Positions 1 to 6,064 of a DNA stretch of 6,917 nucleotides are shown piece after piece; within the stretch, counting starts at the first letter, position 1, and every line of letters begins with the position of its first letter. The stretch is from Acidobacteriota bacterium (GTDB lineage: Bacteria; Acidobacteriota; Thermoanaerobaculia; Multivoradales; SZUA-115). Below the pieces are notes generated by a model. It searched no databases. It was not told the DNA's origin and saw only the letters and a program-made list of their open reading frames with translations. The DNA lies in assembly GCA_003231035.1 (NCBI GenBank), contig QIHU01000196.1, forward strand, positions 1-6,917. The letters run 5' to 3'. The translations under genes and the position numbers were made by a program.

Positions 1-2
1 AA

Positions 3-11
3 TGCTAGACT
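3..11 (+). promoter_or_regulatory. possible extended -10 element upstream of ftsK
   Basis: The string TGCTAGACT reads as a TGn extension followed by TAGACT, which matches four of six positions of TATAAT. The -35 region would lie outside the window, so half of the promoter cannot be inspected. If it is real, transcription would begin near base 18 and give ftsK a leader of about 118 bases. TGCTA strings also lie upstream of fmt and moaC, which is the main reason for listing this one. Confidence 0.22.
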
Positions 12-42
12 TTATGCGAATTTACGCCCGTTTCCCTCAGGT

Positions 43-86
43 AACCCCTCAGCGACCACTAGGGTTCAGCGAAGTTGCCGAGGGTT
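43..86 (+). other. imperfect hairpin in the ftsK leader
   Basis: Bases 43-56 can pair with 74-86 through eleven Watson-Crick pairs and one G-T wobble, with one A-C mismatch and a single bulged C. The loop is 17 bases (57-73). There is no T-run after the 3' arm, so it does not look like an intrinsic terminator of an upstream gene. The 3' arm contains GAGGG (80-84), the likely ribosome binding sequence of the mini-ORF at 94-129, so folding would hide it. No conservation data are available and the structure could be chance in GC-rich DNA. Confidence 0.3.
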
Positions 87-93
87 GGGCTGG

Positions 94-129
94 ATGGGAA
101 TCATACAAGTGATGGGTGGATGCGAGTGA
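94..129 (+). CDS. possible 11-residue leader mini-ORF before ftsK
   Basis: An ATG at 94 opens an 11-codon reading frame (MGIIQVMGGCE) that ends at TGA 127-129, six bases before the ftsK ATG and in the same frame. GAGGG at 80-84 sits nine bases upstream, a usable Shine-Dalgarno spacing. ftsK itself has only a weak ribosome binding site (GAAG at 128-131), so translation of the mini-ORF could deliver ribosomes to ftsK. The peptide resembles no leader peptide I know. A frame this short arises easily by chance, so this is a candidate only. Confidence 0.2.
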   Translation: MGIIQVMGGCE

Positions 130-135
130 AGATCG

Positions 136-2664
136 ATGGCTAAAACAGCGAGGGCCACCGCGCCAACGAAGTCCGCGACGACCTCCCGAGGGCCGAAACC
201 GATCCGGGGCAAGGTGGGTCGGGCGCGATCCAAGGCGCCGTTGAAAGCAAGATTGGCGAAGGAAGCGAAGCCTAAGCCCAAAAAGCAGCTGGCCCCCGGT
301 AAGGGCAACGAGCTTGTCGGTCTCGGTCTCCTGTTCCTGGGAATCCTCCTGGCGGTCGGCCTGCTCAGCCACCATGCTGACGACCCGAGCCTGCTGCATC
401 AGGCCTCCGGCGCCCAGCCGCAAGTGCACAACTGGATTGGCCGGGTCGGAGCGCAGTGCTCCGCCGTTGCTTTTGGCCTGCTGGGTCTCACCGCTCTGGC
501 GCTTCCTGTGCTGATGCTGGCGGCCGGCTGGCGCCGCCTGCGTGGCCGGCAGCTGTCCGTCTTGGGACGCGGCCTGGGCGCGGCCGGCCTACTACTCACC
601 CTCCCGGGGTTAGCGCAGCTGATCGTGGGACGCATTCAATGGCGCGGCGGTCAGCTGGATGCGGGCGGATTCTTCGGTCGGCTGATCTCCGAGGCCCTGG
701 TCGCGGTGCTCAACGTGCCGGGAGCGGGGCTGGTACTCCTCGCCGGCTTGCTGATCTCGGTTGCGCTGCTCGCGCAGTCCACCCTGAGCGAGTTGGTGTC
801 GGACTGGAAACTGCGGCTGGGCAACAGCTGGCAGGCCCGCTCCTTGCAGCGCTCGCGCCGCCGCGAAGTGAAAGAGAAAGAGAAGGCTCGGCGCCTCGTG
901 GTGGAAAGTCACGTGGCCCAAGCCAAGGAAGACAAAGCACACAAACAACGGCACTCGCCGCGGGTCCGTCAACCCAAGGCCCTGGCAGCGGTGGAAGTTC
1001 CACCGCGAGTGGTGGAGAAGAAGGGCGAGGGCTCGTTCAAGATTCGCCGCGTTCGCCAGCCGTCGCCAAGCGCCGCGATGGCGCAGCCAGCCTCTAGCGC
1101 TCGAACGGCGGCTCTGGCTGTGACCCAGAAAGCCAAGGCGCAGCCCGTCCTACCGTTTGCCGGTGGCGTTGGCAAGATGGGGCAGGGTCAATTGCCGCCG
1201 ATCAACCTTCTGCGGCTCGACCAGGCGAACAACACCGTGGATCAAGATTTGCTGGTCCGCCGCGCCGAGACGATCCGCGAGCGCTGTGGCGAGTTCGGCG
1301 TCGAGGGTACGGTCGAAGGGGTCAGCCCCGGCCCGGTCATTACCACCTATGAATTCCAGCCGGCCCCTGGGGTCAAAGTAAGCCAGATCGTCAACCTGCA
1401 AGACGACCTCGCTTTGGCGCTGAAAGCCGAATCGGTGCGCATCGACCGGCTGGCCGGGCGCTCCACCCTGGGCATGGAAGTGCCCAACGAACAACGGCTG
1501 GTCATCCCGCTGGGCACCCTCTTGGGGAGCAAAGAGTTCCAGCGCGCGCCGTCGCCCTTGACCATGGCCTTGGGAGTCGACATTCACGGTACTCCCTACT
1601 ATGGCGACCTGGCGACGATGCCCCACCTGCTGGTGGCGGGCGCCACTGGCGCGGGCAAGAGCGTCGGTTTGCAGTCGATGATCACCTCGATCCTCTACAA
1701 GTCGCTCTCCCATCAGGTGCAATTTATCTTCATCGATCCCAAACGAATCGAGCTCGGGGTCTACGCCGATATCGCCAGCCTGCGCACCCCAGTGGTCGTC
1801 GAGCCCAAACAAGCGGCCAATGTGCTCAACCACATGGTCGCTGAGATGGAGAATCGCTACCGTAAGTTGGCCAAAGTCCACGTCCGTTCGATCGCCCACT
1901 ACAACCAAGCGATCGCCGATCCCGAGAAGCGCAAACTGCTCGCTTTGGGCGAGCAGGAAAGCGACCTGGAAGAGGAAGATTTCCAGCCGCTACCCTACGT
2001 CGTGATCATCATCGACGAGCTCGCCGACCTCATGATGGTCGCCTCTTCAGATGTAGAGACGGCCATCGCGCGGCTGGCACAAATGGCCCGCGCGGTGGGA
2101 ATTCACCTGATCGTCGCCACCCAACGCCCGTCGGTCGATGTCCTCACCGGCACCATCAAGGCCAACTTCCCCTGCCGCATGGCCTACGCCACCGCCACCC
2201 GGCACGATTCCAGAACCATCCTCGACCAAGTCGGGGCGGAACGGTTGCTCGGCAAAGGCGACATGCTCTTCATGGCACCGGGTACCTCGCGCGTCGTGCG
2301 CCTGCACGGTGCTTACATCAGCGAGCAGGAGACCGCGGCCTTGGTGCGCTGGCTCAAGAAGCAGGGCCGGCCGGAGTACGATCTCGATCTGCTCGAACCG
2401 ATCGAGGGCAAGAAGGGTAGATCCGGCGAAGGCGGGGACAACGACGACCCCCTGTTCGACGACGCCGCCCGCCTCGTCATCGCCGAACGCATGGCCTCGG
2501 CCAGCTTCCTCCAACGCCGCATGCGCGTCGGCTTCTCCCGCGCCTCGCGCCTCATCGACATGATGGAACAAGACGGTCTCCTAGGCCCACCACAGGGCAG
2601 CAAGCCGCGGGTAGTCTTGGTGGGGCCGGAGTACTTCGAAGAAGTGGACGCGGCGCTGCGTTAG
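136..2664 (+). CDS. ftsK: FtsK/SpoIIIE-type DNA translocase
   Basis: This is an 842-residue septum-anchored ATPase that pumps double-stranded DNA and helps clear and resolve chromosome termini during division. The N-terminus is a basic tail (1-57), followed by four likely membrane segments near 59-78, 108-131, 144-164 and 195-214, the FtsK_4TM pattern. A charged, Ala/Gln-rich linker follows (about 235-350). The motor has an alpha domain from about 353, then the RecA-like beta domain with Walker A GATGAGKS (502-509), Walker B VVIIIDEL (622-629, D627 and E628) and ATQRPS (661-666). A winged-helix gamma domain, the part that reads KOPS in studied FtsK proteins, spans about 770-830 with DDPLFDDA and GFSRASRLI. 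The linker is short compared with E. coli FtsK (about 1330 residues) but usual for most bacteria. An in-frame TGA at 127-129 makes ATG 136 the earliest possible start. The gene appears intact. Confidence 0.97.
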   Translation: MAKTARATAPTKSATTSRGPKPIRGKVGRARSKAPLKARLAKEAKPKPKKQLAPGKGNELVGLGLLFLGILLAVGLLSHHADDPSLLHQASGAQPQVHNWIGRVGAQCSAVAFGLLGLTALALPVLMLAAGWRRLRGRQLSVLGRGLGAAGLLLTLPGLAQLIVGRIQWRGGQLDAGGFFGRLISEALVAVLNVPGAGLVLLAGLLISVALLAQSTLSELVSDWKLRLGNSWQARSLQRSRRREVKEKEKARRLVVESHVAQAKEDKAHKQRHSPRVRQPKALAAVEVPPRVVEKKGEGSFKIRRVRQPSPSAAMAQPASSARTAALAVTQKAKAQPVLPFAGGVGKMGQGQLPPINLLRLDQANNTVDQDLLVRRAETIRERCGEFGVEGTVEGVSPGPVITTYEFQPAPGVKVSQIVNLQDDLALALKAESVRIDRLAGRSTLGMEVPNEQRLVIPLGTLLGSKEFQRAPSPLTMALGVDIHGTPYYGDLATMPHLLVAGATGAGKSVGLQSMITSILYKSLSHQVQFIFIDPKRIELGVYADIASLRTPVVVEPKQAANVLNHMVAEMENRYRKLAKVHVRSIAHYNQAIADPEKRKLLALGEQESDLEEEDFQPLPYVVIIIDELADLMMVASSDVETAIARLAQMARAVGIHLIVATQRPSVDVLTGTIKANFPCRMAYATATRHDSRTILDQVGAERLLGKGDMLFMAPGTSRVVRLHGAYISEQETAALVRWLKKQGRPEYDLDLLEPIEGKKGRSGEGGDNDDPLFDDAARLVIAERMASASFLQRRMRVGFSRASRLIDMMEQDGLLGPPQGSKPRVVLVGPEYFEEVDAALR

Positions 2665-2718
2665 CGTGGCACCTGTCGGGGCGCGAGTGGCCAGGCCCAA
2701 GAAAAACGCCACATGGCC

Positions 2719-2747
2719 CTGGCGCCGGGCCGCTTCCCTGCTACCAT
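2719..2747 (+). promoter_or_regulatory. possible promoter immediately upstream of fmt
   Basis: TGCTACCAT (2739-2747) gives a TGn extension plus TACCAT, four of six matches to TATAAT. CTGGCG (2719-2724) lies 17 bases upstream and is a poor -35 match (three of six). Initiation would fall at about 2754-2755, at or next to the fmt ATG, implying a leaderless or nearly leaderless mRNA. This agrees with the lack of any Shine-Dalgarno sequence before that ATG. The 90-base ftsK-fmt gap shows no other obvious signal. Confidence 0.33.
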
Positions 2748-2754
2748 CCGCTGC

Positions 2755-3705
2755 ATGCCGAAGATAGCGAAGATTGTCTTTTTTGGGACTCCTGACTTTG
2801 CCGTCCCCACCCTGGAAGCTCTGGTCGAGAACGGCCGCAAACCGAGCTTGGTGGTTTCTCAACCGTCGCGCCGCTCGGGGCGTGGGCAGAAGGAGACCGA
2901 GCCGGCGGTGGTGACCACGGCGCGGGAGCTGGGGATTGAGATCATGCAGCCGGAGAAGGTGCGGGATGAGGCCTTTTTGGAACACATGCGTGGCTTGAAG
3001 CCGGATCTAGCGGTGGTGGTGGCCTTCGGGCAAATCTTCCCGCAAGAGTTGTTGGAGATCCCTAAGCAGGGTTGCATTAATTTGCATGGCTCGTTGCTGC
3101 CGAAGTTCCGCGGCGCGGCGCCGGTTCAGGGCGCGATCATGGCCGGGATGAAGAAGTCCGGAGTGACCGCGATGCGGATGGTCGAGGCGCTCGACGCTGG
3201 CCCGATCTTGGCGCAGGAGGTCACGCTGGTGGATGCTTTTGAGACGGCGGAGGAGCTCTCCGAGCGCCTGGCCGACCTGGGCGCCGAGTTGATGGTCGAG
3301 ACGATCCAGCAGCTGGAGGCAGGCACGATTAAGGAGAAGGCTCAGAAGGAGGCGCAGGCCACCTACGCGGGGCGCTTGACCAAGCGGCAGGCTAAGGTCA
3401 ATTGGGCGCTCAATGCCGACGATCTGTTCAATCAGTTGCGCGCGCAGAGCCCCTGGCCGGGGTTGACCACCCGTTTTCACGGGCGCGAGGTCAAGCTGGT
3501 CTGGGGGACGCCGATTTCTTGGGAGCAGGTCCCCATCGGCACCAGCGGAACCTACTTGGGGATGCGCCAAGGGCGCCTGGCGGTGCTCTGTGGCGAGGGC
3601 ACGATCTTCGGGATCGAGCGTTTGCAGCGGGCCGGGAAGAAGGCGATCTCTAGCGCTGAGTTCGCCAATGGCGAGCGGTTGTCGGTGGGCGAGAGGTTCA
3701 TCTAG
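2755..3705 (+). CDS. fmt: methionyl-tRNA formyltransferase
   Basis: This 316-residue cytosolic enzyme transfers a formyl group from 10-formyltetrahydrofolate to Met-tRNA(fMet) for bacterial translation initiation. The N-terminal Rossmann-like domain opens with IVFFGTPDFAVPTLEAL. QPSRRSGRGQK (about 35-45) corresponds to the tRNA-contacting loop, and CINLHGSLLPKFRGAAP carries N109 and H111. D147 in ALDAGP completes the Asn-His-Asp set equivalent to E. coli N108/H110/D146. The OB-fold-like C-terminal domain runs from about 203 (YAGRLTKRQAKVNW) and contains QSPWPGLTT. Length matches the family (about 315). An in-frame ATG at 2713 would add 14 residues (MALAPGRFPATIRC), but the family's first strand begins just after ATG 2755, so the shorter form is preferred. 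Neither start has a Shine-Dalgarno sequence. rsmB follows after 29 bases, as in the common fmt-rsmB operon, but def is not next to it here. Confidence 0.97.
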   Translation: MPKIAKIVFFGTPDFAVPTLEALVENGRKPSLVVSQPSRRSGRGQKETEPAVVTTARELGIEIMQPEKVRDEAFLEHMRGLKPDLAVVVAFGQIFPQELLEIPKQGCINLHGSLLPKFRGAAPVQGAIMAGMKKSGVTAMRMVEALDAGPILAQEVTLVDAFETAEELSERLADLGAELMVETIQQLEAGTIKEKAQKEAQATYAGRLTKRQAKVNWALNADDLFNQLRAQSPWPGLTTRFHGREVKLVWGTPISWEQVPIGTSGTYLGMRQGRLAVLCGEGTIFGIERLQRAGKKAISSAEFANGERLSVGERFI

Positions 3706-3734
3706 TTGGCTCACGGCCACTGCCGCGCCGGCCA

Positions 3735-5156
3735 GTGAAGAAGCGTCGAGGTGGGCGGGGGGCCCCTTTGAAGCGCCCGGGGGGAAAGCGAAGGCCGGCC
3801 CCTCATCGCTCGCGCGAGGATCGGGTGCGGGTGGCCGCTTCGTGGGTCTTGGAGCGTACGTTGTCTTCGTCGGCGCCGGTCGACTCGTTTTTGGATCCGA
3901 CCCTGGAACGCTACGGCGATCGAGATCGCGCCCTACTGCGCGAGCTGGTGCTCGGCTCGCTGCGCTGGTTGCGGCGCATCGACGAGGTGATCTCGCAGGC
4001 GAGTGATCGTGATTTCGAGGAGATCGAGCAGGCGCTGTGGGCGCCGTTGCGGCTGGCCGTCTATCAGCTCCTGTTTCTCGACCGGGTGCCGGCCCATGCC
4101 GCGGTCAACGAGGCGGTGGAGGAAGCGCGTCACTTAACCCATCGTGGGGGGGCGAGCTTCGTCAACGCGGTGCTGCGCCGGATCGCCCGCAAGCCCCACC
4201 TCGATGCATGGCCGGTTGACGCCAAGGATGAGGTGGAGCGGCTGGCCATTGGGATGAGCCACCCCACCTTCTTGGTGGACCGTTGGTTGCGCCGTTTTGG
4301 ACGCCAGGTGACCCAGGAGCTGTTGGCGGCCAACAACCGGCCCCGGCCGCTGCATCTCTTGGCATTTCGCGATCGCGGGGGGCGCGAGCTTCTCGCCGAG
4401 GCCTTGATCGACGAAGGTTTGGAGGTTGAGCCCTCGGTGCTTTCGCCGTTGGGGCTGATCGTGCGTCAAGGCAGTCCTCTGGCCAGCGGCAGTTTTGCCG
4501 CCGGTGATTGCTATGTGCAAGATGAAGCGAGTCAGGTGGCGGCGCTGATTCCGCCGCCGCGACCGGGAGAACGGATCTTGGACGCGGCCGCGGCCCCCGG
4601 GGGAAAGAGTTTTGCCTTGATGGCCTACGAAGCGGGCATCGAGATCGTCGCCGCGGACGCTTCGCTGGCCCGCCTTGGTAGGCTGCGCGAGAACTGCGCC
4701 CGTCTAGGCCGGTCGCCGAGGGTGGTGATCAGCGATGCCGGCTCACCGGGTTTGCGCGGCCCCTTCGACCGGGTGGTGGTCGACCTTCCCTGCGCCGGCA
4801 CCGGCACCTTGCGCAAGAACCCGGAGCTCAAATGGCGAATCAGCGCCGAAGAGATAGACCGTCTAGCCCGTTCGGGGCTACGCCTGCTCAAGGGCACCGC
4901 ACCCTTGGTGGCTCCCGAGGGGCTCTTGGTGGCGATCACCTGTTCGCTCGAAGAGGAGGAAAACGAAAGGGTGATAGAGCGCTTCCTCGCGGAGCATGGC
5001 GAGTTTGTCCCCATGCCCTTGGAAGAGCACCTCGCCCCTGCGCTGTTGGGCAGTGTGCGCGCTCCGGGACTTTGGCGCCTTTTGCCGGGAGGCGATCACG
5101 ACGGCTTCACTGTCCATGTTCTACAACGCCGCGGCGGCCCCCGTGCGGTGGAGTAA
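3735..5156 (+). CDS. rsmB: 16S rRNA m5C methyltransferase RsmB (NusB-like plus SAM domain)
   Basis: This 473-residue protein should methylate a cytosine of 16S rRNA (C967 in E. coli) using S-adenosylmethionine. Residues 1-27 are a basic tail. Residues about 28-165 form a NusB-like RNA-binding domain ending in GGASFVNAVLRRIAR. The methyltransferase domain has the SAM motif ILDAAAAPGGKS (281-292), an acidic residue in VAADAS, motif IV DLPCAGTGTLRKNPELKW with C353, and motif VI TCSLEEEEN with C403, the nucleophile by analogy with E. coli C389. The usual DxCAAPGGK cysteine is alanine here, and DAPC reads DLPC; neither is catalytic. The start is GTG at 3735 without a recognisable Shine-Dalgarno sequence, 29 bases after the fmt stop, so it probably depends on readthrough transcription and perhaps reinitiation from fmt. 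The basic tail makes it longer than E. coli RsmB (429). The exact start is uncertain. Confidence 0.93.
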   Translation: MKKRRGGRGAPLKRPGGKRRPAPHRSREDRVRVAASWVLERTLSSSAPVDSFLDPTLERYGDRDRALLRELVLGSLRWLRRIDEVISQASDRDFEEIEQALWAPLRLAVYQLLFLDRVPAHAAVNEAVEEARHLTHRGGASFVNAVLRRIARKPHLDAWPVDAKDEVERLAIGMSHPTFLVDRWLRRFGRQVTQELLAANNRPRPLHLLAFRDRGGRELLAEALIDEGLEVEPSVLSPLGLIVRQGSPLASGSFAAGDCYVQDEASQVAALIPPPRPGERILDAAAAPGGKSFALMAYEAGIEIVAADASLARLGRLRENCARLGRSPRVVISDAGSPGLRGPFDRVVVDLPCAGTGTLRKNPELKWRISAEEIDRLARSGLRLLKGTAPLVAPEGLLVAITCSLEEEENERVIERFLAEHGEFVPMPLEEHLAPALLGSVRAPGLWRLLPGGDHDGFTVHVLQRRGGPRAVE

Positions 5157-5180
5157 GGGCGCGATTCATCGCGCCCTTAC
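5153..5180. terminator. perfect hairpin shared by convergent rsmB and glycosyltransferase genes
   Basis: Bases 5153-5164 (GTAAGGGCGCGA) are exactly complementary to 5169-5180, a 12-bp stem with a TTCA loop. The rsmB stop TAA (5154-5156) is inside the left arm, and the glycosyltransferase stop (5182-5184, minus strand) begins two bases beyond the right arm. Because it is symmetrical, it forms in transcripts from either strand. Neither side has a T-run, so it is not a textbook intrinsic terminator. It may act as a U-tract-free bidirectional terminator or as a barrier protecting both 3' ends. The perfect pairing and exact placement between convergent genes argue against chance. Confidence 0.6.
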
Positions 5181-5181
5181 C

Positions 5182-5919
5182 CTAGCGCACCGGGCGATAG
5201 AGTTTAGCTAAGCGGTCAGGCGAGACGCCGAGGAAGAAGAGACCCCAGATCAGCCAGTTGGTGGCGATGGTGCGAAACACGCCTCGCTGGTTGAACCTTC
5301 GGGCGCCGGTGATGACCTTGCGCGCGACGATGGTCAGCTTGCCGTAGCGGTTGAGCCGGCGGGCAAAGTCGAGATCTTCGAGGATCGGCCAGTCGCGAAA
5401 GCCGCGCAGGCGGTTGAACGCGGAACGGGTTACGAACTGACCTTGGTCACCCAGCGGGATCCGGGTCCAGCGGGTGCGCAGATTGATCAACTTGGCGCCC
5501 AGCCGCATGGTCATGCGGGGGTCGTCGAATTGGACCTGGAAGGCGCCGCCGTCGGCTCCGTCGGATATCGCTTGGCGGATGACGGCGATGGCGTCCGCCG
5601 GCAAGCGGGTGTCGGCGTGCAGAAAGAGGAGGATGTCGGCGTCGGTGGCCGCCGCGCCGAGGTTGAGCTGTTGGCCCCGCCCTGGTGGTCCAACGACCAC
5701 CCGCGCACCGAGCTGGCGGGCGACTTCCACGGTGCCGTCGTCGCTGCCACCATCGCTGATGATCACTGCGGTGCCATGGCCGAGTGCCCAGGGGAGCGAC
5801 GAGCGCACCACCTCCTCTTCGTTGAGGCAGGGTATAACGATAGCGACCGAGGGTGCCCCCCTGCGCTCGCCTTCGTTGAAGATCGCTGGGACCGCCCTCG
5901 GCGGAGGCTGCTGCGACAT
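5182..5919 (-). CDS. family 2 glycosyltransferase, TIGR04283-like
   Basis: This is a 245-residue GT-A fold glycosyltransferase resembling the TIGR04283 group (called rSAM/selenodomain-associated transferase 2). Visible motifs are the nucleotide-sugar strand VAIVIPCLNEEE (25-36), SDGGSDDGT (55-63), RGQQLNLGA (81-89), the metal-binding-type FLHADTRLP (99-107), GDQG (157-160), the acidic LEDLDF (180-185) that should hold the catalytic base, and the group's TGARRFNQRGV (204-214). A hydrophobic stretch near 218-232 (ATNWLIWGLFFLGVSP) suggests membrane attachment. Donor and acceptor are unknown. ATG 5919 is preferred; a TTG at 5967 in the same frame would add 16 residues, and GGAG upstream of the ATG is 14 bases away, a poor spacing. 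The gene converges on rsmB and diverges from moaC. The partner genes often seen with this group are not in the window. Confidence 0.87.
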   Translation of the reverse strand: MSQQPPPRAVPAIFNEGERRGAPSVAIVIPCLNEEEVVRSSLPWALGHGTAVIISDGGSDDGTVEVARQLGARVVVGPPGRGQQLNLGAAATDADILLFLHADTRLPADAIAVIRQAISDGADGGAFQVQFDDPRMTMRLGAKLINLRTRWTRIPLGDQGQFVTRSAFNRLRGFRDWPILEDLDFARRLNRYGKLTIVARKVITGARRFNQRGVFRTIATNWLIWGLFFLGVSPDRLAKLYRPVR

Positions 5920-5994
5920 CTGGTTTCTGGGTTCTCCGGGGGTGTGCCAGGGTGGTAAAAGGTGCAATTTCGCAAGCCATTGGAGGCGGCGCGG

Positions 5995-6004
5995 ATGCTA
6001 GCAT
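5995..6004. promoter_or_regulatory. palindromic ATGCTAGCAT, possible bidirectional -10 element
   Basis: This perfect 10-bp palindrome lies in the 145-base gap between the divergent glycosyltransferase and moaC starts. On both strands it reads TGC plus TAGCAT, an extended -10 with four of six matches to TATAAT, so it could drive both genes. Initiation would fall near 6011 for moaC and near 5989 for the glycosyltransferase. No convincing -35 hexamer is present at 16-18 bases on either side, so a repressor or activator site is an equally fair reading. Confidence 0.3.
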
Positions 6005-6034
6005 AGCGGCCTCTAACGGGCTGCTAGCGCGGCC
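5996..6034 (+). repeat. two-copy imperfect repeat in the moaC upstream region
   Basis: TGCTAGCATAGCGGCC (5996-6011) recurs as TGCTAGCGCGGCC (6022-6034), the same string with three bases missing, offset by 26 bases. Both copies contain the palindrome GCTAGC. The spacing is near two and a half helical turns. Downstream, GGCCTCT also occurs twice (6008-6014 and 6040-6046). Paired sites next to a promoter suggest an operator, but two copies in GC-rich DNA are thin evidence. Confidence 0.28.
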
Positions 6035-6064
6035 GTTGTGGCCTCTCGACAAGGAGCGAACCGC

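Noticed and set aside
34..52. Seven-base direct repeat CCCTCAG (34-40 and 46-52)
   Set aside because: A seven-base repeat with two copies is too short to claim as an operator without other support.
75..104. TTGCCG (75-80) with AATCAT (99-104), a possible ftsK promoter
   Set aside because: The -10 matches only three of six positions, and initiation would fall within the mini-ORF just before ftsK. The element at 3-11 is a slightly better candidate.
1180..1187. GGGCAGGG, a match to the KOPS consensus read by FtsK gamma domains
   Set aside because: I noticed only one copy in nearly 7 kb of G-rich DNA, which chance easily gives. Orientation bias needs the whole chromosome.
1150..1908. 252-codon open frame on the minus strand inside ftsK
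   Set aside because: It is antisense to the conserved FtsK motor domain and has no recognisable motif; such frames are common opposite GC-rich genes.
2665..2725. Possible ftsK terminator: 2691-2698 can pair with 2715-2722 around a 16-base loop
   Set aside because: The stem has a mismatch, the loop is long and there is no T-run; weak pairings like this are common at this GC content.
3007..3720. 237-codon open frame on the minus strand opposite fmt
   Set aside because: It lies antisense to an intact fmt with all catalytic residues and is rich in Leu, Arg and Gln without any domain pattern.
5920..6064. Molybdenum cofactor riboswitch upstream of moaC
   Set aside because: Only a short five-base-pair stem (6015-6019 with 6033-6037) can be seen between the likely start of transcription and the moaC ribosome site, too little for that RNA class.
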